From Thuidium tamariscinum (Eukaryota; Streptophyta; Bryopsida; Hypnales; Thuidiaceae), in the NCBI GenBank assembly GCA_947034885.2, contig OX344756.2:15248098-15312097 (forward strand): 64,000 nucleotides of DNA. The letters run 5' to 3'. The translations under genes and the position numbers were made by a program. Shown one piece after another: positions 49,895 to 60,319 of this stretch (the stretch's first letter is position 1; every line of letters begins with the position of its first letter). Below the pieces are notes generated by a model, which had not been told where the DNA came from, did no database searches, and saw only the letters and a program-made list of their open reading frames with translations.

Positions 49895-52261
49895 TTAATC
49901 CATTGCCTTCGGTGTCTCTGTTATAATCCTTGATGATTGAGTGCCAAGTTCTTCCTTCTCTTCAGTATCCATCAATTGTGTGTTCAATGTTGAAGAGATT
50001 TGAAGAGGGGATACAAGTTCCACATCATCCCTATTTCCTTTGGCTTCGATTTCTGGTGAAGGTACTGCATCTATGAGCATTATATCATCTAAAACCGAAG
50101 TCACTTGTTCAAATGTATATGCCCCTTCTATTCCACTGTGACGGGATCAAATGCTTTCTCAATCATGAAAGAACCTATTTGCTCCTTCTGTCATTCCTTG
50201 GTCTTGAGAAGCCTACGTAAGAGATGTCTCCGAAAATTAAAATCCACTAGTTAACGTAGGATGCAAATGATCATCTTCGATACTAGTTGCCATATCAATT
50301 GGAAGAATATTTTCTCCCCTCAATTCTAGAACCCTCTTGGCCATTTCAATATTTGTTGTTTCTAATGCATGCGTTGAACTGTCCTCCATTGTTGTGTTCT
50401 CCCCTGCTTCTATTTGCACTTCCTCAATTGAAGGAATGACTTCCGCTACTACACCTTGTTCCGTTGATATATCTTCCATTCGCCTATCATTTCCTTGGTT
50501 TTTTTATCTTTTGTAATTGGAGGCAATTCAAGTACATCATTCATATTCATGTCCATCATGACATCTCTCTCTATAACCATCTCCCTATCCACTAGTTCAT
50601 GACCAGAAGAGCCATCCACCGTTTCTGCTTCATTTGTTCCTGATATCATATTTACAGTACCTGTATGTGCCTCACTACTCGTAGCTTTCAAATTTTCTTT
50701 ACGTTCTTTCACATGTTCTTTTTTCTCTTTTCCTTGGAATGCTTCACTAGATACAAGACTTTCTCGTTCTGATGACTCATCATCTTCATCTGATGAACTC
50801 TCTTCGGACTCCGATTCATCATCCTCTACTTCATCGTCTTCTTTCCCTTCCACATAGTCTCAGTCATCATCAGTACTTTCTTCTCGATCTTCCAACCCTT
50901 CTCTCTCTGGTGTATCTTCGGAATGCAAATCTTCACCTTCTTCTTCACCCTCTGCTTCAGTGTTGAATATATCTTCTTCTTCCATTTCTACCCTTTTTTG
51001 TACTTCTGTTGATTCTAAGGGGTCTGCATGAGATGTCACATTGCTCTATGATGCTTCCTACAATATATTGTACAAGAATCGGGTTTGATCTACTAATCCG
51101 TCCAATACAATCACTTGGGTACCTTCGAAATGGACTTCCATTACTATGGGCAATGAAGTGGTAATTCCAACTACTACAAAGCCCCATTTATTTGGTAAAT
51201 ATGATGCAACTAATCTTTGTAACTCTATTGGGGTTATCTCTACACAATCTACATCTGAAGGCATGTGATCATCACTCCACTTATCAGTGAATACCATTGG
51301 TACTTGCTCACGACTACTTCTAAGGTTATGTATCTCCCTTGATGATGTTGGGTGCATCATCACAATTCCAACACCTCCTACTGCTTAAATAGTACATTCC
51401 GTCTGACCATCATGTCAAAAATCATGAATGTAAGTTGAAACAGTCTGCCTCTGAAACACCCACATGTCTGGAAGCCAAGTACAAGCCTCCAATAGTGCCA
51501 TCCTTTGTTTCATCCTGCCATCAAAAAATATTCCGAGTGGAAATAACAAAATTGCAGTCCACCTATATGTTTCTTCCATTCATTAATACAATTTTTCTAT
51601 CATTGTATTGTAATCTGTGTCTGTCCAAGCCTCATCCTCTCCTCTTCCTCCACATCGCCTACAATCAAATATCCACAAACAAGGCAACCCCAATTTCACG
51701 ACTCTTTTTGTAAAAAAAAGCTCCTCTATATCGAATGGGAATGTTTGCAGTTCTATTTGCACGTGTGGTACACGATACAGGCACCTGCCAATCCCACTAT
51801 ACTTCGTTTAACTTTGTAACGTGTCCAGTCACACCTTGGTATCCTGATTCTCCGCGTTCAATACTAGCATAATAATCGAGAATCATTGAAGGTATTTAGA
51901 CTTGCAAATCTCCTCAAAGCCTTAACTGTCTTCACTACTGAAAATGACCAGGCGTTCTTCATTTTCTTGTTAACAACTTTAGCAAGCAATTTTAGTTGTT
52001 GTTGGCTCCTTCCTTCAAATCTTTGTACATTGATTGCTAAAAAGCTCTGTAACATCTTTGGAGTCTTCACTCCATTGTCAACCAACAACCATCGTATAGC
52101 ATTTCGTACAGTTTCCTTTCGTTGAATACAATCAATGGCTCATGCCAAAGACCTCTCATTAGAGGACTACTACCAACATTGCTGAAATAAAACCTTTGCT
52201 TAGGTCGTTCACCATTGATTATAGGTTTTGTTTTCATGTGATTCACCAAATGCAAGTACAT
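49895..52261 (-). pseudogene. Decayed coding region of unknown family (acidic C-terminal part)
   Basis: Several minus-strand frames line up in one direction. 52261-51864 has MYLHLVNHMKTKPII, then LVDNGVKTPKMLQSF after a frame change near 52080. About 51720-51440 shows FFYKKSREIGVALFVDI and DGTIGGLYLASRHVG with stops. 51363-51058 has ITPIELQRLVASYLPNKWG. 50853-49895 is a very acidic, Ser/Glu-rich part (DEVEDDESESEESSSDEDD). I do not recognise the family. The frame breaks argue for a dead transposon gene or pseudogene, though some gaps could be introns. Confidence 0.5.
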
Positions 52262-52318
52262 TGACTTAAAATTTAAATAAATTTAAGTGTCCAATAAGAA
52301 CGTCCTATAGTACCAATA

Positions 52319-53090
52319 GTGACAAAATCTACTGTAGTACGTGGAATAGCGAGTGTGGAAAGGGAAGATGAGGATCATGGAGAAGATCTTCTTGTAGTTG
52401 AGGAAACATCCGATGACGAAGATTATAATGTAGTATTGCACACTTCAGTAGTAGGAGGCCCACTCTTACAGTTTCCAATGAATGAACAATATTTGGTAGG
52501 GTACATATGGGGAATGGATCTTGTTTTCAATGTAAAAATAGAGAACATTCGGGATGTACGTAATGTGAGGACAAACCATCGAGCATTGACTAGAAGGCAA
52601 ATAAACGCAATATACAATCGACTATATGAGAGAGAAGAACTGAATATATTAGCATTTATCCTGCGACCACTTGCATATATTTTAGAAGGAGTGGAAGAAG
52701 CAAGTGCTACACTTCGAAGGGAGATAGCATTCATGAGGGAGGATCTAGTAAAGCATTTTGAAGAAGCTTTTTTACATAATGCAAAGGAAGTACGTAGAAA
52801 AAAATCGAGAGAAAGCCAAGTTGAATTAGTTGGAGAACAATATTATATGGGAACTAGTTGATGGTTAACATGTGGTGGCAGCATGCAAGTGAGCGTAGTT
52901 GGAATGTAAGGAGGGACTAATAGAAGAAGAAGAGTACCAAATCACATTTGCAAAGAGGAAGTCTCGATTCGTTGTGTACAATGATGAGAAGGTGTACATT
53001 GAAGCATTTGTGTGTATAAACGCAAAAGAATTTGAGAGAAAATTCTACACAACAATGGAAGAGGACCTCATTAAACTACGGGCCATTTGG
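52319..53090 (+). pseudogene. Unknown coding fragments, divergent from the previous region and cut by element B3
   Basis: A 180-codon frame (52319-52861) has an acidic start (ERE-DEDHGED-LLVVEETSDDED), LVGYIWGMDLVFNVKIENIRD, RALTRRQINAIYNRL, then a helical Arg/Glu-rich end. A second piece, 52899-53095, continues with EEEYQITFAKRKSRFVVYND and ends exactly where B3 begins. It starts only about 58 bp from the divergent minus-strand region, as in two-gene mobile elements. No family recognised. Confidence 0.5.
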
Positions 53091-53095
53091 GAAGC

Positions 53096-54950
53096 TGTGA
53101 GCCCCGTCATTGTCACTCAGGTCTCGGATTTTTCTTTTTTTCGCTTATTGCTCGTATTTAGGGTAATTATGGTTAAAAACAACTAAAAAGAGTGCTCCCA
53201 GTAGGATTGATACAATTCCCGCCAAGGATGGAGAATTGGGTCTAAATATTCTAGAGTACCTTAAAAGACTTCTTAGAGCCAATTTCTACAACTTAGCGGA
53301 AGATTAGATATGATATTACGCAATTCACAGGAAATGGCACTAGCACCACGGGAGTCCAACAGTCTCCTACCGGCGTCACGGCGAAGCCAACTAGTGGAGA
53401 TTCCCTTGTACGGGAATGATTCCTCCCCGAAGGAATTAAGTCCAGCACAGTGCAATTCCTGCTTTGATTAGACAGTGTGGGTTTTTAGCGAAACTTTGCA
53501 CTTGTCATGAGGGGGCTTCCTAGAAGATCCCCTAAAAGTTTCATAATTTTCTGGATTACGGAAATGACTCCATGGGAAGTCAACCGCTTTTACCGGCAAT
53601 TGGAAATTCATGGAAAATTCCACGATGATGGTAAAATCCCACTAAAAATTAGGATAGTATGTTTTAGCCTAAATAAGAGTCCCGCCAAATTTCAAGACAT
53701 TCTGATAGCGGCAAGTACCAGAACCAGCGGCGGCAACAACTTTCTAGGGTTTTACCAAAACTCTTGCGAGTTGACCAGTGCACGGGGAGCATACGGAGTC
53801 CGATTCAGGTCAACTTAGACTCTTTTCCAACATTCTTGGACCTTCCCGACAACCTAGGCTAGTCAAAACCTTTAGGAAAAATCAATTCCAAAAGATAGAT
53901 TTTCCACCCTTTTTACCGATTCGTAAATGTTAGCTTTGGAGCGCATTTGGGTTCCGAGAGTAAGGGGTAGGGGTTCCTTTAGACTAATTTGGGTCCTCTG
54001 GAGCTAATGGCGCTGTCCGTTTGGCGATCGGACCATTTCTCCAAAAGTTAGGATTGCTACAGCAGTAGGGTAGATTTTTAAATCGTTAATTTGGTTTTTT
54101 CGTGGTTAGTTTTATTCGTAACTTGAGGGGGGAGGAGGCCTTGGAAATGTATAAAAGGCCTCCCCCTCCCCTCATTTCACACCCCTTTTTCTTTCAATTC
54201 TCATTTCGTTGAATCGCCACGAAGCCCTTATTCTAAATTTTGGCCATAGAGCCAAACCTTTGCTCAATTTTGGAGAGACATTGTTCTCCTTATCTTCCCT
54301 CTCTTGCCTCTTGTTTTTTTGGAGTGTTTTCCAAGGACGTTGGGGTCCCTTGGAACCTCTTGCTTATGTGTTTGGAAGTTATTGATACCATCATCGGGTG
54401 AGTTAAGTCTTTGGACAAGGGATTCACAGCCTGGATAGGCTTATCGAGGATCCCCCTTGGCTTAAACATCGGTTTTAGGTACTCTTTAGGAATTTGGGAA
54501 GGTCCCAAACTTCCTTAGTCTTTGTGTAAACCAACCTCTGGCAAAATTTGCCTAGAAATTGGGCCATTTACTCCGAGACGGCGAAGCTTTGAACCCACTT
54601 ACAATTTTCTAGTATTTATTATAGTGAAAAAGATAGCAAAGAAAGTAGTTAGAAATCCAATTTGAGTTTTAAGTTGGAAGGGTCCCCTGAGGAACCCAAA
54701 TTTGATGTGGCTTCCACTGCCTGATCATATGTTTAGAAGTTAAAAAAATTAGTTTACACCACTAGCCAGGCCCCAGCCGGAGCTTCGAAGCCCAGCTAGA
54801 GCCACTCTGGCCCTTGAGCCAGTACCGTCCGGCCTACCGGCCTCAGAGCCCACCGGCCCTTGAGCCCACCGGCTGCCAAAGCCAGCCGGCACAGCTGCTA
54901 GCCTTGCGGCCAGCACTGACAGCTTAACGGCAGGTTAACCACCATTAGTA
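53096..54950 (+). mobile_element. Element B3: 5' part of a B-family LTR-like element
   Basis: Starts TGTGAGCCCCGTCATTGTC and follows B1 (26713-28560) nearly base for base through the TATA box (54150-54157), then a GC-rich CCGGCC/CCAGCC block at 54755-54930. The GCGCCCACA end seen in B1 and B2 is not found, and no target duplication of the left flank (gaagc) was located, so it appears truncated on the right near 54950-55000. Confidence 0.7.
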
Positions 54951-55600
54951 CAGGTCGATTAGGCCAGTTCGGCCATGCATGGTCTCATCTGAACATACCT
55001 CATAAAGGCCATATTCGTTAAATTGAGAAAATGTGGGGTCTCATTTTAATCATGATCCTAAATTTAGAAAGAAGAAGTAGTCATTAATTTGAGACAATTT
55101 ATTAAATTGAGACAAAAACATGCCAAATTCATCAAAAAATAATGAAAGGAAGAAATGAATTGGATTAGAAGATACATTCAATATCGAGTAGAAGTAGGAA
55201 ATTTAGAATTCAATATTGTAAAATATACAATAATATTCAATCTTAAATACAAAATATTAAAATAATGAAAATATAACAAAGAATCTAGAAAATGCTCAAT
55301 GTACCATAGACAATAACAATACAAATGTATTAAAATGAACAACATCCATGACATTTGATTTCAAAAATGTGATCAATACAATAATCCAAAAATAAATTTG
55401 CACACAAATTCTAAGTATTTTTTCCTACTTATTTATTTTTAATAGTTTTTTTCTATTATTTCCAAAGACAATATAGAAAATAGCATTTGAACTTATAAAA
55501 CTATTAGCAAACTTTTTTTTTGGTTACTTTTTTTAATATATTTAAAACCAACTACAATCTGCTGATAATAGCTATTCGACTTCTATATCTCTAAACTAAA
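54950..55600. other. AT-rich spacer, no feature seen
   Basis: Low-complexity sequence between B3 and the transposase-like gene. It probably contains the 3' end of the latter's element, but no inverted repeat was identified. Confidence 0.4.
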
Positions 55601-55605
55601 AATCT

Positions 55606-58452
55606 TCACGCCGATGATCCATTGTTGCCTTCATTGAGCATGTAAGCATGCACTGATGCCTTGATGATATCAATTTGGGTTTTGGGAATTTTGATCCTTG
55701 GATCTGAAGTCCCTGCTCTCACACGTGGCTTCCAACCAGTCATGATGCAATCTGTGTGTGCCCAACTTGAAGATATAGCTTTATCTTCGCACCAAGAATT
55801 CCCTTGTTTTGTATCCCAGCCATTGTAGGTGCCCTCATCAATGTGTTGAAAAGATGTAGGTGTCCGATATTGGAGTTGAATGAAATTGACATGCGCAGGA
55901 TCTGGATTAGGGTTTGTCAATGCCCGTGCAAGCCAAAATGGACGAAGATCACCATCAGCAAGACGTACAGCAACAAAATATCCTGCATAAACATCACGAC
56001 CAACACGAAATGAAGGAAGTGGACGATCACGTCTACGACCAACAAAGGGTGCATCTTCTGCAAATTCTTCACGCACTGTACCGTCATCATGGTATTGATC
56101 CACTTCCTCAGTGGAGATGATTGAATTTGGCCAAAATCCATCTCGCAAGGTCTCACGTCTCACAAGTGGTTCAAGCAATGCATTTGCCACACCTTCCCAA
56201 TACTTCTTCACTGGCTCAATCTTTCTCCGAAATTCTCCTGACAAGTTTTGATTGGCCATTGCACCCCACAAATCAATGTAGCCATCTAAACCCTTTGAAA
56301 CCTCATCAAAGCAACGCATAACGTGCGGAGCCAAAGGCTGAGGACTACCTCTAGGAACTTTAGGGTGACCATCTGCTGTCTCCTTCCACAAACGAATCCC
56401 TCCACCTTCCCTTGGCAACCAATCACTATCAGTACAAAGAATTTTATATTGCATCAACGGCCATCCGTTAGAGTCCTTATAAAATTTGAATTGTTGAGCT
56501 TGAGAATGCCCCTGTAGTGAATCATCACCTGTATGCAAGTACCCTTCTACAAACCCTTTGAAATCAGGAACCTCTTCAATGAAATGTGGAATCACAGGTT
56601 GTGTTTCGCAATCCATGAAGGACTTCATCAACCTTGGAATTGTAGGGTAGTCATTAGTCTTTAATTTGGTACTCCATCGACCAAAAAGAGCATCAATATC
56701 TTCATGAGTATGTCCAACAATAAGGAAATTGATGTATATTTCGCGAAATATAGCTCTATGAACAAGAAGAGAACAAAATGCGAAAACCCAACGGTTTTTG
56801 TTGTCCCCTAAGGCATTGTCAAGTTGGAGAGTCAATACTGGAGGAAGACATTGAGGTTGAATAACCTCTTGAGGAGGAGGAGCAAGGGAATCTTCACACA
56901 TCTCTGAGCCTTCTAGAATAGTTAGAGATAAAGGATGAATAGGATCATCCTTCACAAACAACTTCCGCGATGAGACTTTAGGCTCAGACTCTAAATCACG
57001 TAACAACTTTGCAATGGATCCAACTGTATGATTAGAATCTGTGGGGAAGATATCCAACCCATAGTGCGCATATCGAACATCTCCATGTCCATGAGCAATC
57101 ATGCCCGTAACTGCAATTGGCATCTTCATAAAAGAATCAGTCCCTTTGTTCTTGTGAGAGTAATGTGGAGAAGCCGTTTTGGAATGATCCATTTTGTCGT
57201 GGATTATAGTCAACATCTTCTCTGGACTTCTCTTAGACATCATGCGGTTTGCATAATACAACTCTCAATGCGCTTGCTGCCCTGCAAGGTGCACTTTCAA
57301 TTTTTTAGTCCACACTTCTTGAGCATGAGACCGTGGAGTACAAGCGTTCCTTAGTTGCTTCAATCTGTCACATTGCCCACAACGAGCAAAACTGTCACCA
57401 TGAGCCTTCGGAGCATATTCTGGAAATGAAATGCGACGGATGTTGCTCAATCCACTTGTTGAAACATGCTGCAATTGGAATGATGAATTCACGCTATTAA
57501 TCTCGGGCAATGTTTCACTCCAGCAGAAAGCTGAAGGAAGAACCATTGAAGGAACTTTCTCTCCTGATTGGAGAGTCCTTGATTTGTGTGGCATTTGGTC
57601 AGCGCTCCTATCAAGAACGAGTCGAAGGATAGCAGTGGCCTGTAGTGTATGCGTCCTAGGCTTCTTCAAACCAAGATTGCCATGATGCCCTGGTTGTTTA
57701 TCACTTCTTACTTGCTGTCTATACCTATAGAAGGTAGATTTGTGAACTCCATGAATGATGCACCAAGCAGTAGGACAAACTTCTCGAGATGCCAAAGTGA
57801 TCATCTCTCTTCCATTTGAGTCATGATGAACTTGCTTGTGTACACCAAGCAAACATGATTGACGATTGTACACACCACCATTAACGTAAAGCTGAGAACG
57901 TATGGCTTGAATCTCCCCCCGAGGAAATGGTTGCAAACAATTCTGTCGACAGCACAACATCGTCGAAACCTCGGTAATGGCTCGCGTTATAAGAAGGGAT
58001 TCTTTTTTGGGAAGATTTTCTGGCTCCTTCTTCTCACGCGAACTTTCATAGGAACGAACACCTGTTCGAGCACGACGTGTAGATGCACTTACAGCAGTCT
58101 TGAATATATGAGTTTGATCGTGATCGAATAGGCTTGCACCTCTGAGGAAGACCCTTGAAATGTGCCAAGACCGCATTGACCACATCCAAGAGAATGGAAC
58201 GTCATGCTCACTCAATGACTGTGCAATCTGAACTACAACATGATCGTCTCCGAGAGGATTTCCATCCATGTCGATGACAAGGTTGGCATCGACGCTGTGG
58301 CAAATCGCTCTTGCAACCTCCACCCCAGCTTCGTTTGTAAGGGTTACCCCTTTTGTAACCCAAGAAGATCGAGGGATACCCTCGCAGGCAGCTACACCAT
58401 CTGGTAAGGCTAGCAACGGAACTGCAAACTCATTCGCACTTGAAGTCTCCAT
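55606..58452 (-). pseudogene. DUF7869-type transposase-like gene, one in-frame TGA away from a 950-codon frame
   Basis: Two minus-strand frames, 58452-57265 and 57264-55606, are the same frame separated by one TGA (57265-57267). The N-terminal part has a Cys-rich spot (FARCGQCDRLKQLR) near its end, preceded by YRQQVR and CPTAWC segments. The C-terminal part has IIHDKMDHSKT, LTLQLDNALGDNKNRWVF and VGHTHEDIDALFGRW, which I recall as the core of DUF7869 proteins. Asp22/25, Asp148 and Glu187/Asp188/Asp190 (counting from codon 57261) are spaced like an RNase H-fold DDE/D site; this is inference. The ATG at 58450-58452 is the first in frame. No introns are needed. TGA in place of a CGA codon would be a CpG deamination. 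It could alternatively be a stop-codon readthrough or two separate proteins. Confidence 0.75.
57265..57267 (-). other. Internal TGA stop separating the two halves of the DUF7869-type frame
   Basis: Minus-strand text cat-tga-gag-ttg-tat-tat. The same frame is open for 395 codons before it and 553 after it. No ATG follows for five codons (ATG only at the sixth/seventh), so the downstream frame is unlikely to be a separate gene. Confidence 0.85.
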
Positions 58453-58492
58453 TTTGCGCAAGATGAAACCTTATTACTTATACAGAAAAGGA

Positions 58493-59258
58493 TATCTTCG
58501 ATTCGAAGATAAAGTATTCTAAACATCACTCACAAGCAGGGCCAATGACATATCATGATCAAAATTAATGAATAGAAAGAATTATCCCTATTCATGAGAA
58601 AATAGATAAAACAAAGTACCTGACATTACAACAATCCGTATAGGACCTACACATCAGCTTCTATTGTGTTTTTCCGTTCATTAAGAGCCTATTTTTCACC
58701 TTCACATTTATCTGCGATTCGAAGATAATATAAAATGTGGATCTCTACTGGACCCAATAATTCTAATCACGACTGCGTAAGTTCTTTATAATGGTTAGTT
58801 ATAACTCCGAACGAATCTACCCTACGGACACTTCATCACTTCAACAATTGGAATGGTTGATATATCTTCGAGTCGAAGATAATACTCCAAAATAAATCTC
58901 AAGAGAAAAATTATGCTTCATATTACTTAAGGCAACATTTATTCGTTCGGTAATATCTGTAATTTGAGAACAAATACTCTCGAAGGCGTTAGAATTTTGA
59001 AATCTATTAGAAACATCTGTGAATGACCCTGCCCATTATATTCTTATTCCATATGGAACATTAAGTTGTATAATTATCTTCGAATCGAAGATAATTCTTA
59101 TTTTGAGACCTAAGGTCTCCATATAAAATTGCCATGTATTTAATCAGCTCGAAATCTTGGATGTTAGTTATTATCTGTAAGTTCGAGAAAACACCCTTAT
59201 TGACCATGATTATGCTTGAATACAGAATACTGAAAATATTATCTTCGACTCGAAGATA
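58493..59258. repeat. Five 19-bp palindromes, TATCTTCGANTCGAAGATA
   Basis: Copies at 58493-58511 (centre T), 58709-58727 (centre T, one arm change to TCTGCGA), 58863-58881 (G), 59075-59093 (A) and 59240-59258 (C). Spacing is 216, 154, 212 and 165 bp. The arms are constant while the centre base and surroundings vary. They lie in the 5' flank of the DUF7869-type gene. They look like protein-binding sites, either for a transposase (subterminal repeats) or for a regulator of the gene. Confidence 0.88.
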
Positions 59259-59264
59259 ATGTAC

Positions 59265-60030
59265 AGGGTGACCCCAAATTCTTTATTCTTCGCGGAAATC
59301 AGCGTACAGAAGGCTCCGCTCCGAATTTTACGGCGCAAAATTCGCGCTCCACTAATTGCAATGTGTACAGCATACCGTAGAAGAAGACTATTACACTGAC
59401 TAAAACATCAAAATTGAAGGGAAGTACATAATTGCACAAACTAAAACATTGATAAAGAAGACGTACTCATCGAAACTGTGACCAAATACAACTGTGGATG
59501 CATCTCTACTACGACATAGCCAAAGCTTGTGCATTGGAATTCAGACAGGACATGAAATATGAATCACAAACTACAACAAAGTTAACATCAGGTACTTCAA
59601 CTTACAAGAACCCGAGCACAATAGACCTGTAGACACGCTAATGCAGCTGTCAACTAGAAGAAAGCGATGCAATGTTGCAAGGCAGCGGCGGAATGAAGAT
59701 AGAGGAAGGCGGCGAGCGGAGGAAGAAATGAAAGAGTGGTGCTCACTGGGAGAGAGACGATGCAAATGAAGTGGCGGGATGAAACGAGCGGCAAAGGTGG
59801 TGAGATTTCAAACTTTCAAGTTTTCCCGGACTCAGGGGAGAAGCACCTGTGGGGTTCAAGGGGAGTTGACATTCTTACCCTCCTTTATAAGGTGCTGACG
59901 GAACCTACTCAACAACTTTATATTAATTGAACTGGAATCTTAGAATTTGTCGATCACTTTAGCATATAAATAGGGGAATTTCACTTGAAGGCTTTTCTGA
60001 CAGCCGTCATTTCTTCCGGGCCACGGAATT
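59265..60030. other. Upstream region with a GC-richer patch, no gene supported
   Basis: acagggtgacccca at 59263-59276 looks like a transposon terminus, but no inverted partner was found. 59300-59340 has inverted GC-rich words (ggctccgctccg, aaaattcgcgctcc). Open frames of 64 codons on both strands at 59571-59930 carry no motif. Confidence 0.4.
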
Positions 60031-60039
60031 TACTGTTAA

Positions 60040-60310
60040 GGTGGGTACACCCAAAAGCGCCCTATTCCTAAAAGCGCCATCTACAGTGCACATACATTTC
60101 CGAAATCAGTCATGTATCCAGACTGTAGATGGCGCTTTTAGAAACAGACTTTGACTGTTAATAACTTTTGCATACGGTATCCAAATCCTGCGTTCTTTGG
60201 TGCGTTGGAACATGCTTTCACTTGCCAACAAGACTACATAAAAATTTGAACTAATTAATAGCAGGAAGTAGGCTCAGTATGAATAAGTGGCGCTTTTGGG
60301 TGTACCTACC
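60040..60310. mobile_element. 271-bp MITE with TTAA target duplication
   Basis: TTAA at 60036-60039 and 60311-60314. The ends are inverted: GGTGGGTACACCCAAAAGCG on the left, and ...CGCTTTTGGTGTACCTACC on the right, differing by one base and one indel. An inner perfect 20-bp inverted pair (60068-60087 with 60122-60141, containing AAAAGCGCCATCTACAG) forms a hairpin with a 34-base loop. AAAAGCGCC is shared by inner and outer repeats. A TTAA duplication points to piggyBac- or Kolobok-type transposition. Confidence 0.82.
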
Positions 60311-60319
60311 TTAAATGCT

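Noticed and set aside
57028-58131. Plus-strand frames of 84-108 codons opposite the DUF7869-type gene
   Set aside because: Shadows of the long minus-strand frame.
59263-59276. acagggtgacccca as terminal inverted repeat of the DUF7869-type element
   Set aside because: It points the wrong way for that element and no inverted partner was found on either side.
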